From: Luminiphilus sp.
GTDB lineage: Bacteria; Pseudomonadota; Gammaproteobacteria; Pseudomonadales; Halieaceae
Assembly (NCBI GenBank): GCA_024638905.1
Contig: JAHEJH010000033.1
Coordinates: 1-7,867 of the forward strand
Length of the DNA stretch: 7,867 nt
Reading direction: 5' to 3'
The notes under the pieces: generated by a model
Database searches by the model: none
What the model was told of the DNA's origin: nothing
Seen by the model: only the letters and a program-made list of their open reading frames with translations
Translations under genes and position numbers: made by a program
Part shown: positions 1-7,015 of the stretch, piece after piece
Position numbering within the stretch: the stretch's first letter is position 1
Layout: each line of letters opens with the position of its first letter

Positions 1-229
1 GGCAGCCGTCCTCTCGACCAGGCAGCGCGACGGGTTTTTACTGGTGACGCCGGGTATACGGCTGGCCGGCGACGAGGCGGGTGACCAGCGTCGTATCGTG
101 ACCCCCGAGCGCGCGGTTGCTGACGGCGCGACGCATTTGGTCGTAGGACGGTCTATCACGGGCTCTGATGATCCGGCAAAAACCGTAGCAGATATCCGCT
201 CCTCCCTGGATGCGCGCGCCAGTGGCTAG
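1..229 (+). CDS. pyrF: Orotidine-5'-phosphate decarboxylase, C-terminal part (5' end outside window)
   Basis: PyrF converts orotidine 5'-phosphate to UMP, the last step of de novo pyrimidine synthesis, in the cytoplasm. The frame is open from base 2 and gives about 75 residues ending at TAG 227-229, roughly the last third of a 230-240 residue family member. Two C-terminal landmarks of the TIM barrel are visible: LLVTPGIRLAGDEAGDQRR (strand 7 and the following phosphate-contacting loop) and HLVVGRSITGSDDPA (strand 8, where the Arg of GRSIT contacts substrate phosphate in known structures). The catalytic Lys/Asp tetrad lies upstream of the window. In many gammaproteobacteria pyrF follows ihfB-lapA-lapB, and in pseudomonads the O-antigen locus starts near ihfB, which fits the sugar genes downstream here. 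An internal GTG at 44 is not a start, since homology continues upstream of it. Confidence 0.95.
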   Translation, partial: AAVLSTRQRDGFLLVTPGIRLAGDEAGDQRRIVTPERAVADGATHLVVGRSITGSDDPAKTVADIRSSLDARASG

Positions 230-336
230 TTTGCCGGGTGTCTGTGGGAACCCGCGATGGGCAGCCATGGTTTGCGCCCGAAGGAGATGTTCAGCGTTCA
301 GTGATCTGTCTCGACCCCATGGCGCGCCCCATAGTT

Positions 337-362
337 GATCAGAGCCCACTCACGTGGGGATC
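337..362 (+). other. Stem-loop between pyrF and comEA
   Basis: CCCAC (345-349) can pair with GTGGG (354-358) around a four-base loop, and flanking GATC copies (337-340 and 359-362) can pair outside it with a four-base bulge on the left. It sits 27 bases before the comEA start. There is no run of T after it, so it is not a normal intrinsic terminator; it might be a leader structure or chance. No clear promoter was found in the 230-388 gap. Confidence 0.25.
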
Positions 363-376
363 TGTAATTGACTGAT

Positions 377-380
377 GGAG
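377..380 (+). promoter_or_regulatory. Ribosome binding site that fixes the comEA start
   Basis: GGAG lies eight bases before ATG 389, ideal Shine-Dalgarno spacing. The in-frame TTG at 368 lies before this site and has no site of its own, so ATG 389 is the better start. Confidence 0.75.
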
Positions 381-388
381 AAAACACC

Positions 389-733
389 ATGAATTCACCG
401 CTCATAACACCGACACTGAATACCGCTTACCGACTCACTCATGCCCGCGGGGGAAGACAGTTTGGATTGGCGGCGAAAATGCTGGCGATCTGTACTTTGT
501 TACTGGGTTTGAGTCCCTTTGCAAGCTGGGCATCAGCGCCCGTTAACATCAACCTCGCCACCGCCGAAGTATTGGCAGAGAGCTTACAGGGCGTGGGTCT
601 CGCGAAGGCGCATCGCATCGTCGAGTACCGGGAGGCGCATGGCCCGTTCGAGCACATTGATGAGCTGGCGGCAGTGCAGGGCATTGGGTCCGCGACAGTG
701 GAGAAGAACCGCAGTGTCATCCGGCTCCAATAA
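389..733 (+). CDS. ComEA-like secreted helix-hairpin-helix DNA-binding protein
   Basis: A 114-residue protein. After a polar N-terminal stretch (1-23) there is a hydrophobic segment (about 24-46) ending in SWASA, a plausible signal peptidase I site with cleavage after residue 50, so the mature part would be about 64 residues and periplasmic. The mature part is the ComEA core: it opens with VNINLATAE and holds two helix-hairpin-helix motifs, LQGVGLAKAHRIVEYR (67-82) and VQGIGSATVEKNRSVI (96-111). Such motifs bind double-stranded DNA without sequence preference, and ComEA proteins pull incoming DNA through the outer membrane during natural transformation. A ComEA-like gene next to wbpM is also known at the O-antigen locus of Pseudomonas aeruginosa. 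Membership of the family is clear; a role in transformation is inferred and unproven for these short stand-alone forms. The start is set by GGAG at 377-380; the reductase gene follows after 21 bases. Confidence 0.9.
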   Translation: MNSPLITPTLNTAYRLTHARGGRQFGLAAKMLAICTLLLGLSPFASWASAPVNINLATAEVLAESLQGVGLAKAHRIVEYREAHGPFEHIDELAAVQGIGSATVEKNRSVIRLQ

Positions 734-741
734 TGCCAAGC

Positions 742-745
742 GGAG
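742..745 (+). promoter_or_regulatory. Ribosome binding site supporting the GTG start at 755
   Basis: GGAG lies nine bases before GTG 755. The protein read from this GTG begins immediately with the Rossmann strand and its glycine motif, so the unusual start codon is well supported. Confidence 0.65.
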
Positions 746-754
746 CTGTGCGCC

Positions 755-1681
755 GTGATATTACTGACGGGCGCCACGGGTTATGTGGGCGCCGCGCTTC
801 GCGCGGCGCTTGAACAGCGGGGCCAGCCGCTGCGGCTACTGGCACGCGCGACGCATGCGACGAACGAAAAGTCGCACGGGGAGTGGGTGCAATGGGACAT
901 GGGCAGTGGCGATGATCTGCCGGGTGGCGCGTTTGACGGCGTGTCTACAGTCATTCATTGCGCGGGGTTGGCGCATCGCCACGCAGACGAGCGCGATTAC
1001 CAGCGCCTTAACGTTGAGGCCACTTCTGACCTCGCGCGGCGCGCTGTGGATGCGGGTGTATCTCACTTTATCTATGTGAGCTCGCTGAACGTGGTCCCCA
1101 TCGACGCACCCTCGGCCAGAGACCTGGCGCATCAGTACCCCGAGCCAAAGGAGCGTTATGCGGCGTCCAAATGGCGCGCCGAGCAGAGTTTGGGTCAGAT
1201 GTTCGCCGGGAGTCACTGCCAGTTGACGGTGTTACGCCCGGGGCTTGTTTATGACGTCGATCTCACCGCAAATCTCAAAACAGTGAAAAGCTTGTTGCGC
1301 TGGTGGCCCTGGATCCTGCCCTCAGTGGGGCGCCGAAGTATGGTAGCTCGCCAGGATCTGGTGACATTGCTGGTTACCTGTGCACTGGGTGAGTCAGGAG
1401 CGCCGACGGGTGAAGAAATCCTCTCGGTTACTGACGGAGCTGTCTATGATGCCGAGAGGATCTCGCGCGCACTGTCTCAAGGAATCAAATGGGGCGTGAT
1501 GCCACAGTGGCTGTGCCGTCTCGCAGGCAGAGCGCTTGATTTGAGGGACGGTAATGAGGCTGGAACTCACTGGCGCAGCCTCAGCGCCGATTATTGGACC
1601 GGTGACGCTCCCGCTGTCACGGGTTGGCAGTCTTCTGTGACACTCGAATCTCGAACCGCCAGCGAGACAGGGCGTTCATGA
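755..1681 (+). CDS. NAD-dependent epimerase/dehydratase family sugar-nucleotide reductase (WbpK/WbpV-like)
   Basis: An extended short-chain dehydrogenase of 308 residues. The Rossmann glycine motif is TGATGYVG (5-12). Further family landmarks are VIHCAGLAHR (66-75), LNVEAT (85-90), FIYVSS (105-110) and the catalytic YAASK (Tyr135, Lys139), with the usual Ser in VSS and RPGLVY (161-166) after them. In the WbpK/WbpV group this fold reduces the 4-keto group of UDP-4-keto-6-deoxy-GlcNAc, giving UDP-D-FucNAc or UDP-D-QuiNAc; that assignment comes mainly from the neighbours, because the next two genes encode the matching transferase and the 4,6-dehydratase that makes the substrate. Which epimer is made cannot be read from the sequence. 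It starts at GTG with GGAG nine bases before, and its TGA stop overlaps the ATG of the next gene (ATGA, 1678-1681), which implies translational coupling. A general UDP-glucose 4-epimerase-like role is the main alternative. Confidence 0.85.
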   Translation: MILLTGATGYVGAALRAALEQRGQPLRLLARATHATNEKSHGEWVQWDMGSGDDLPGGAFDGVSTVIHCAGLAHRHADERDYQRLNVEATSDLARRAVDAGVSHFIYVSSLNVVPIDAPSARDLAHQYPEPKERYAASKWRAEQSLGQMFAGSHCQLTVLRPGLVYDVDLTANLKTVKSLLRWWPWILPSVGRRSMVARQDLVTLLVTCALGESGAPTGEEILSVTDGAVYDAERISRALSQGIKWGVMPQWLCRLAGRALDLRDGNEAGTHWRSLSADYWTGDAPAVTGWQSSVTLESRTASETGRS

Positions 1682-2637
1682 TGATGCTCATCGCCATGGC
1701 ATTCTTGGTCAGCCTCGGTCTTTGGGCGTTTGTCCATGTGGCCCCGCACTGGGGTTTGGTTGACCAGCCAAGCTCGCGCAGTCTGCATACGACGCCGACG
1801 TTAGTCAGTGGCGGCATCGCGCCAATGCTGGTGCTGGCAGCTGGGCTTTACACGACCATGGACTTTCCCGGAACACAAGCAGTCGCGCTCATGACGCTCG
1901 TGCTCACTGCTATCGGCTTGCTGGATGATCGGCATGGTTTGCCGAGCGGCGTGCGTTTCCTGTGTTATCTCGCTACCGGGCTTCTGCTCTGTTGGCTCCT
2001 GCTGCCTGCCGGATCGGCGAGTATCACCCTGTTGGTGATGGCCGGCGTGGCCGTGGCTTGGTGCATCAATCTGGTCAACTTCATGGATGGTGCCGATGGC
2101 TTGGCCGCCACGCAGGCGCTGTGCGTGGCGATGGGAATGGGACTGATCGCCACCTTCGGAACGGTTCCCAATGCGCAGTTGGCATGGCTGTCTGCCATGC
2201 TGTTTGCCTGTTGGGCACCACTGCTTTGGTTCAACTGGCCTCCGGCGAGACTCTTTATGGGAGATGCTGGTGCGATCCCTCTCGGATTCGTTCTGGCACT
2301 GATGGGATTGATGGCCCTCCTGACGGATCTCTCAATGGGGTTGGCATGGCTGATTTTAATGATGCCGTTTCTGGTCGATACAGGATTTACGCTCTGCATC
2401 AGAATCCTTGCGGGTGAGCCGCCGCACATTGCCCACCGGGAACATGCTTATCAGCGCCTGATCGCGCAGGTTGGCAGTCCATTACCCATTACGCTGGGAT
2501 TACTGGGTATGCAGGTCATCTGGCAATTTCCGCTGGCGGTGACGGTCGTCAATAGCACTGTATTCCCATCGCTTCTGGTACTTTTATCAGCCATTCCGTC
2601 GGTTGCGGCTGTGGTGTATGCGCGCCTGAGGGCTTAA
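1678..2637 (+). CDS. wbpL: Polyprenyl-phosphate HexNAc-1-phosphate transferase (glycosyltransferase family 4, WbpL-like)
   Basis: An integral membrane enzyme of the MraY/WecA superfamily, 319 residues and hydrophobic throughout with about ten possible membrane segments. It would transfer a sugar 1-phosphate from a UDP-sugar to undecaprenyl phosphate on the cytoplasmic face, starting a lipid-linked glycan. Motifs in order: SSRSLHTTP (32-40), the Mg-associated Asp pair in LLDDRHGL (81-88), NLVNFMDGADGLA (131-143), FMGDAGAIPLG (193-203) and the cytoplasmic-loop HREHAYQRL (253-261), whose HAYQRL form is typical of WbpL-type enzymes. WbpL of P. aeruginosa uses FucNAc or related substrates, which matches the reductase before and the dehydratase after. 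The start is taken as ATG 1678, overlapping the previous stop; ATG at 1681 or 1684 is possible, and the open frame to 1624 lies inside the preceding gene. The family's usual PRGGG stretch is degenerate here (see findings). Confidence 0.9.
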   Translation: MMMLIAMAFLVSLGLWAFVHVAPHWGLVDQPSSRSLHTTPTLVSGGIAPMLVLAAGLYTTMDFPGTQAVALMTLVLTAIGLLDDRHGLPSGVRFLCYLATGLLLCWLLLPAGSASITLLVMAGVAVAWCINLVNFMDGADGLAATQALCVAMGMGLIATFGTVPNAQLAWLSAMLFACWAPLLWFNWPPARLFMGDAGAIPLGFVLALMGLMALLTDLSMGLAWLILMMPFLVDTGFTLCIRILAGEPPHIAHREHAYQRLIAQVGSPLPITLGLLGMQVIWQFPLAVTVVNSTVFPSLLVLLSAIPSVAAVVYARLRA

Positions 2638-2694
2638 GCTGACGTTTTCTAAATAACTAACTGAATCCGATGCGGGTTCGGTTGTGTGGTCTAG

Positions 2695-4752
2695 GTGAGT
2701 ATGGTCAAGAAGATGGCATCGCGGGTGCGCGCGATGAGCGCTCATTCGGTCTCCACTGTCATCTGGCTTTTCGCCCGACGCTCACTCCCCCCTTCTTTCC
2801 GGTTCTCAGGATGGTTAGTTCTCGACTTACTGGTCGTGCTCGGTGCCCTTTACGGTGCCGCCGCCATCGGCGGCGCGAACGGCGCCAGGGTAATGGATGC
2901 GCTGGCCCCACTGATTGTTGCCTTGGTGCTGATCGGCTCCGCCGTCATTTTTAGCGTGCAGGGCCTGTATCTGTCTGTTATCCGTTACATGGGGCAACAG
3001 GCAGTGTGGGATCTGGTCAAGGCCGTCAGCTTTTCAACCATCGCGCTGGGTGCTGCCATCTTCTTTACCGAGTCAACATTGCCCGCCACCGCAGCTTTAA
3101 TCTATTGGCTGTTACTGTTTGTAGGTATCGGTGGATTGCGTCTGATCTCAAGGGGCTGGCTTCAAGCGAATACCCGGGCAGACGCGAGGCGGGTGATTAT
3201 TTACGGGGCCGGTGAGTCAGGTCGTCAATTGCTGAATGCACTCAATCACGGCACGGATTACCGCGTGGTGGCCTTTATCGACGATAACCCCAACCTGCAC
3301 GAGACGGTGATCAATGGCCGTCCGGTGTTGGGGGCGGATGACCTTACCAGCTTAGTCGAAGAGCATGCGGTCCGTCAGGTGTTGCTGGCAATTCCCTCGG
3401 CGTCTCAAGAGCGCCGTCGTGCCATCATCAACTCGCTGGTCGGTTTGCCTGTCAGAGTGCGAACCATCCCTAAGATCAGCGAGCTGATTTCCGGCAACGC
3501 TATTGTGAATCAGATCCAGGACGTGGATCTCGATGATCTGCTGGGCCGTGAACCCGTTCCGCCGCATCCTGAACTAATCGATCGCTGCATCACTGACAAG
3601 GTCGTGATGGTGACGGGAGCGGGAGGCAGCATCGGTTCAGAGCTGTGTCGTCAGATTTTGGCGTCATCGCCCCGGGAGCTCATCCTCCTCGATATTTCAG
3701 AGTTTGCGCTGTACAGCGTGGATCGTGAGATCAAGAGCCTGTGTCAGCGGCAGGGTCTACGTTTCCCAGTTGTGACGCTGCTGGGCAGCGTGCGTGATGA
3801 GCAGCGCCTCGAATCGATTTTCCGCACTTTTTCGGTGAACACGGTCTACCACGCTGCGGCGTATAAGCATGTGCCGATGGTGGAGTACAACGTCGCTGAA
3901 GGCGTGGCCAATAATGTTCACGGTACATGGAGTGCGGCGTGGGCGGCGCATCGAGCCGGGGTTGATACCTTTGTGTTGGTCTCAACTGACAAGGCGGTTC
4001 GTCCCACTAATGTGATGGGCGCGTCCAAGCGGTTTGCGGAACTCATTCTGCAAGGCCTGTCCCAAATCGAAACTAAAACCCGTTTCTGCATTGTGCGCTT
4101 TGGCAACGTGCTCGGCTCTTCGGGCTCCGTTGTACCGCTGTTCCGCGAGCAGATCAGTGGTGGTGGCCCGGTCACGGTGACTCATCCCGAGGTTTCTCGT
4201 TACTTTATGAGTATCCGGGAGGCGGCGCAGCTAGTGCTGCAAGTGGGTGCGCTGGGTACTGGAGGCGATGTCTTTGTACTGGACATGGGCGAGCCTGTGC
4301 GGATTGTTGAGCTGGCAGAGCGAATGATTCGCTTGAGTGGCTACGACATTGAACGGGACAATGTGTTCGGCGAGCACATCGATCTCGAATACATCGGTCT
4401 ACGTCCGGGCGAGAAGCTGCATGAAGAACTGTTGCTAGGTACCTCAGTGACGGGTACTGGGCACCCGATGATTATGCGCGCAGAGGAAGAATCCTTTGAC
4501 TTCGATTTCATCGATGATGCGGCTCATCGTCTGTTGCGAGCCTGTGCTCAGATGGACCTGAACGATGTCACGGCCATTTTGACCGAGCATGTCATGGGCT
4601 TCTCCGGACACGAGCCGCGACACGATTACGTCTGGGTTAAGCAGGGCCGCGTTGGTAAGCGTGTCCGCAAAGCGCTTGAGGGCGAGAACGTCACTCCGAT
4701 TCGCCCGGAACTGGTGGGCCCGAGACAGAGCACCGGTCGAACCAGCGACTGA
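2695..4752 (+). CDS. wbpM: Membrane-bound UDP-GlcNAc 4,6-dehydratase (WbpM/FlaA1-like)
   Basis: Up to 685 residues, close to P. aeruginosa WbpM (about 665). It would convert UDP-GlcNAc to UDP-4-keto-6-deoxy-GlcNAc, the precursor of QuiNAc and FucNAc. The N-terminal part has four predicted membrane helices (about 40-60, 70-93, 105-125, 130-150). A first Rossmann fold follows with YGAGESG (170-176), then the catalytic dehydratase domain with TGAGGSIG (307-314). The active-site region reads STDKAV (430-435, Asp432-Lys433) and NVMGASK (439-445): the usual catalytic Tyr is Met441 with Lys445, the altered SMK triad reported for WbpM. HAAAYKHVPMVE and RPGEKLHEELL are further family signatures. An in-frame TAG at 2692-2694 excludes an earlier start; GTG 2695, ATG 2701 and ATG 2713 are all possible. 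An AGGTGAG at 2693-2699 could serve only the last, at a long 13-base spacing. The gene follows wbpL by 57 bases, probably in the same transcript. Confidence 0.95.
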   Translation: MSMVKKMASRVRAMSAHSVSTVIWLFARRSLPPSFRFSGWLVLDLLVVLGALYGAAAIGGANGARVMDALAPLIVALVLIGSAVIFSVQGLYLSVIRYMGQQAVWDLVKAVSFSTIALGAAIFFTESTLPATAALIYWLLLFVGIGGLRLISRGWLQANTRADARRVIIYGAGESGRQLLNALNHGTDYRVVAFIDDNPNLHETVINGRPVLGADDLTSLVEEHAVRQVLLAIPSASQERRRAIINSLVGLPVRVRTIPKISELISGNAIVNQIQDVDLDDLLGREPVPPHPELIDRCITDKVVMVTGAGGSIGSELCRQILASSPRELILLDISEFALYSVDREIKSLCQRQGLRFPVVTLLGSVRDEQRLESIFRTFSVNTVYHAAAYKHVPMVEYNVAEGVANNVHGTWSAAWAAHRAGVDTFVLVSTDKAVRPTNVMGASKRFAELILQGLSQIETKTRFCIVRFGNVLGSSGSVVPLFREQISGGGPVTVTHPEVSRYFMSIREAAQLVLQVGALGTGGDVFVLDMGEPVRIVELAERMIRLSGYDIERDNVFGEHIDLEYIGLRPGEKLHEELLLGTSVTGTGHPMIMRAEEESFDFDFIDDAAHRLLRACAQMDLNDVTAILTEHVMGFSGHEPRHDYVWVKQGRVGKRVRKALEGENVTPIRPELVGPRQSTGRTSD

Positions 4753-4760
4753 TCTCATGG

Positions 4761-4800
4761 GATGCAGCGCGACCGCGCGCTTCGCATCTGTTCAATTTTA
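4761..4800 (+). terminator. Probable terminator of the glycan gene unit
   Basis: Eight bases after the wbpM stop, GATGC-AGCGCG pairs with CGCGCT-GCATC across an ACCG loop (4761-4788), with only a two-base TC bulge on the right arm. That gives an 11-pair GC-rich stem. It is followed by TGTTCAATTTTA (4789-4800), a weak and interrupted T tract. Position and stem strength suit an intrinsic terminator; the poor T tract lowers confidence. The remaining gap to 4955 shows no convincing promoter. Confidence 0.5.
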
Positions 4801-4955
4801 AGCTTCCCTCTGACGATTTTGGCGGCGCTGAGCGCAGGCGGGATCTGTGGTATCCAAGTGGCGAATGCCCTCTATCAGCTTCAGTCGTTGCTCCCAACAC
4901 GGTGCTCTTGTAGGGTCCGCTTTCACCTTGATGTCAGGCAGCGCTGGGGCACCCT

Positions 4956-6755
4956 ATGTCTATGATCGTCAATCGACGCGACGTCGATTTTTATCTCGAT
5001 GAAATGTTTGACTTGGGATCGTTACTCGCCAGCGATCGCTACAGCGAGCATGATCGTGAGAGCGTTACGGCCATACTCGATTTGTGCCAAAACATGGCAG
5101 AGGAAGAGTTCCTACCCTGCGCCGCGGAGCATGACGAGAACGAACCCATCTTCAAAGACGGACAGGCCATCACCCCAGACTCATTAAAAGCTTGCCTGAA
5201 AACCTTTGTCGAGGCCGGTCTGCCCACTGCGACTTTTGATCACGACCTGGGCGGCATGCAATTGCCCGTCATGGTGGCCAACTTTATGCAGGGTATTTTT
5301 CAGGCGGCCAATGCACCGGCTACTGGTTACGTATTCTTGACGTCTTCCAATGCCCACATGTTGCAGGCTTGCGGTAGCGAAGCGCTGCGCGAGCGTTACT
5401 TGCCGCCTCTCGTCGAGGGTCGTTGGTTTGGCACCATGTGCCTGTCTGAACCCCATGCAGGGTCATCACTGTCTGATATTCGCTGTGTGGCCGAGCCCGT
5501 TGGCGATGGCAGCTACAAGCTCACCGGTACCAAGATGTGGATCTCCGGTGGTGAGCAGGATATCTCTGAGAACATTGTGCATATGGTTCTGGCCAGGACT
5601 CCGGATGCGCCCCCGGGTGTGAAGGGCATCTCGCTGTTTCTGGTGCCCAAAATCCGCGTCGAGGAGGATGGCTCGCTGGGTGACCCCAACAATATTGCGC
5701 TTGCGGGCCTTAATCACAAGATGGGGCAGCGGGGCACCACCAACACGCTACTTAACTTTGGCGAGGGCGGAGACTGCCTCGGCTACCTAGTAGGCGAAGA
5801 AAACGAGGGCCTCAAAAACATGTTCCACATGATGAACGAGGCGCGGATCGGTGTGGGCATGGTCGCCACGATGTCGGGTTTGGGTGGTTACCTTTACTCG
5901 CTCGATTACGCCCGCAACCGGCCGCAGGGCCGTCATCCCGGCGATAAAGACCCCAATAGCCCTATGCTTCCCATCATCGAGCACGCGGATATCCGTAGGC
6001 TCTTGATGGAGCAGAAGGTGGCGGTGGAGGGGAGTATTGCCTTACTCACCTACTGTTCGCAGCTGGTGGATCAACAGCTCATTTCAGACGACCCGCAGGC
6101 GTCACAGCGGCTCACCTTGCTGCTTGAGCTTCTGACTCCAATCGCCAAATCCTGGCCCTCGGAATACACCCTCGAGGCTAACAAGCACGCCATCCAGATC
6201 TTGGGTGGATACGGTTACACCCGGGAGTATCCGGTTGAGAGGCTTTATCGGGACAACCGCTTGAACCCGATTCATGAAGGTAGCCACGGTATTCACGGCC
6301 TTGATCTTTTGGGCCGCAAAGTGAATTTGGCGGGTGGTGTAACGCTCGCCATTTTTGAAGAGGAAATGCAGCCGGCGCTGGAGACAGCGGCAGGCAGTGA
6401 GTCGCTCTCAGCGATGGGGGAGGCACTCAACGCTATCTGGCAACTGGCCAAGCAGACCGTCGAGACCGTGAATCAGGAAGCCGATACTGTCACGCGCCTT
6501 TCCAGTGCCACGCCGTTTCTGGACGCCTTCGGGCATATCGTCATTGCCTGGCTGTGGCTGCGTCAGGCGTTGATTGCTCAGGAGGCACTGCAAAAAGGCG
6601 CGCAGGCGGACACCGATTTCTATGAGGGCAAGATCGCAGCGTGCCAGTTTTTCTACCGCTTTCACTTGCCACAGGCGGCGGAGAAACTGCGCTACGTGGC
6701 CTCCCGGGATCGGTCCGTGCTGGATACACAGGCCAGCTGGTTCACCGGCTTCTAA
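4956..6755 (+). CDS. Acyl-CoA dehydrogenase, large DmdC-like type
   Basis: A soluble FAD enzyme of 599 residues that would oxidise an acyl-CoA to the 2-enoyl-CoA, passing electrons to electron-transfer flavoprotein. It is much longer than the ~380-residue classical enzymes because of an N-terminal extension and a C-terminal helical domain (about 455-599), the layout of 3-methylmercaptopropionyl-CoA dehydrogenase (DmdC) and related fatty acyl-CoA enzymes. Visible motifs are MCLSEPHAGSSLSDI (161-175, flavin and substrate binding), KMWISGGE (193-200), QILGGYGYTREYPVERLYRD (family signature) and NPIHEGSHGIHGLDLLGRK, where Glu441 is the expected catalytic base. The substrate cannot be told from the sequence, so DmdC activity should not be assumed. 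ATG 4956 gives MSMIVNRRDVDF, matching the usual start of this group; ATG 4962 is also possible and the ribosome binding site is weak (GGGG at 4946-4949). No beta-oxidation partner gene is adjacent; it appears monocistronic. Confidence 0.93.
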   Translation: MSMIVNRRDVDFYLDEMFDLGSLLASDRYSEHDRESVTAILDLCQNMAEEEFLPCAAEHDENEPIFKDGQAITPDSLKACLKTFVEAGLPTATFDHDLGGMQLPVMVANFMQGIFQAANAPATGYVFLTSSNAHMLQACGSEALRERYLPPLVEGRWFGTMCLSEPHAGSSLSDIRCVAEPVGDGSYKLTGTKMWISGGEQDISENIVHMVLARTPDAPPGVKGISLFLVPKIRVEEDGSLGDPNNIALAGLNHKMGQRGTTNTLLNFGEGGDCLGYLVGEENEGLKNMFHMMNEARIGVGMVATMSGLGGYLYSLDYARNRPQGRHPGDKDPNSPMLPIIEHADIRRLLMEQKVAVEGSIALLTYCSQLVDQQLISDDPQASQRLTLLLELLTPIAKSWPSEYTLEANKHAIQILGGYGYTREYPVERLYRDNRLNPIHEGSHGIHGLDLLGRKVNLAGGVTLAIFEEEMQPALETAAGSESLSAMGEALNAIWQLAKQTVETVNQEADTVTRLSSATPFLDAFGHIVIAWLWLRQALIAQEALQKGAQADTDFYEGKIAACQFFYRFHLPQAAEKLRYVASRDRSVLDTQASWFTGF

Positions 6756-7015
6756 CGACTCGATTGCCAGACGGATTCAACCGCTTCTGTATCGATTTGA
6801 GCGTTTCTATCAAGTCTCGGTTGCTGGGTTCTTTGTCTTTGGGCGCGCCTCAAGCAGCATAAGATGAGCCCACCATAATGGCTAATAAATTGGTCACAAC
6901 AGAGTGGCCGCACCCCCAATGCCGTATCTTGCGACACACATTTGGCGTGGTCGCGGCTCTTTCAACTGGAACAGACGTCGCTTTTGTGGGCACTATTTTG
7001 TGGCCGTTTATCTGT
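6756..7015. other. Intergenic stretch, nothing recognised
   Basis: The space between the two convergent genes runs from 6756 to 7206. Apart from the tRNA-like sequence at 7016-7092, I see no credible gene: the open frames here are short, lack ribosome binding sites and resemble no known family. No clear terminator follows either gene; the GGCGCGCC palindrome near 6842-6849 has no T tract. The 7093-7206 part is likewise featureless. Confidence 0.5.

Noticed and set aside
38..349. 103-codon open frame on the minus strand across the pyrF end
   Set aside because: It overlaps the well-supported pyrF frame and resembles no known family; it is a GC-rich antisense shadow.
335..363. Possible promoter TTGATC with a GGATCT box before comEA
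   Set aside because: The second box is a poor -10 match and the whole overlaps the stem-loop; not enough to call.
1965..2429. 154-codon open frame antisense to wbpL
   Set aside because: It lies wholly inside a gene whose motifs are clear, and has no domain or ribosome binding site that would support it.
4888..4916. Possible promoter TTGCTC-17-TAGGGT before the acyl-CoA dehydrogenase
   Set aside because: Both boxes are poor matches to sigma-70 consensus and such pairs are common by chance.
4762..4965. Possible small gene between wbpM and the acyl-CoA dehydrogenase
   Set aside because: It covers the terminator hairpin, has no Shine-Dalgarno site and overlaps the dehydrogenase start; composition shows no coding bias.
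6838..6853. GGCGCGCC palindrome as terminator of the acyl-CoA dehydrogenase gene
   Set aside because: There is no room for a loop in the palindrome and no T tract follows; flanking bases pair poorly.
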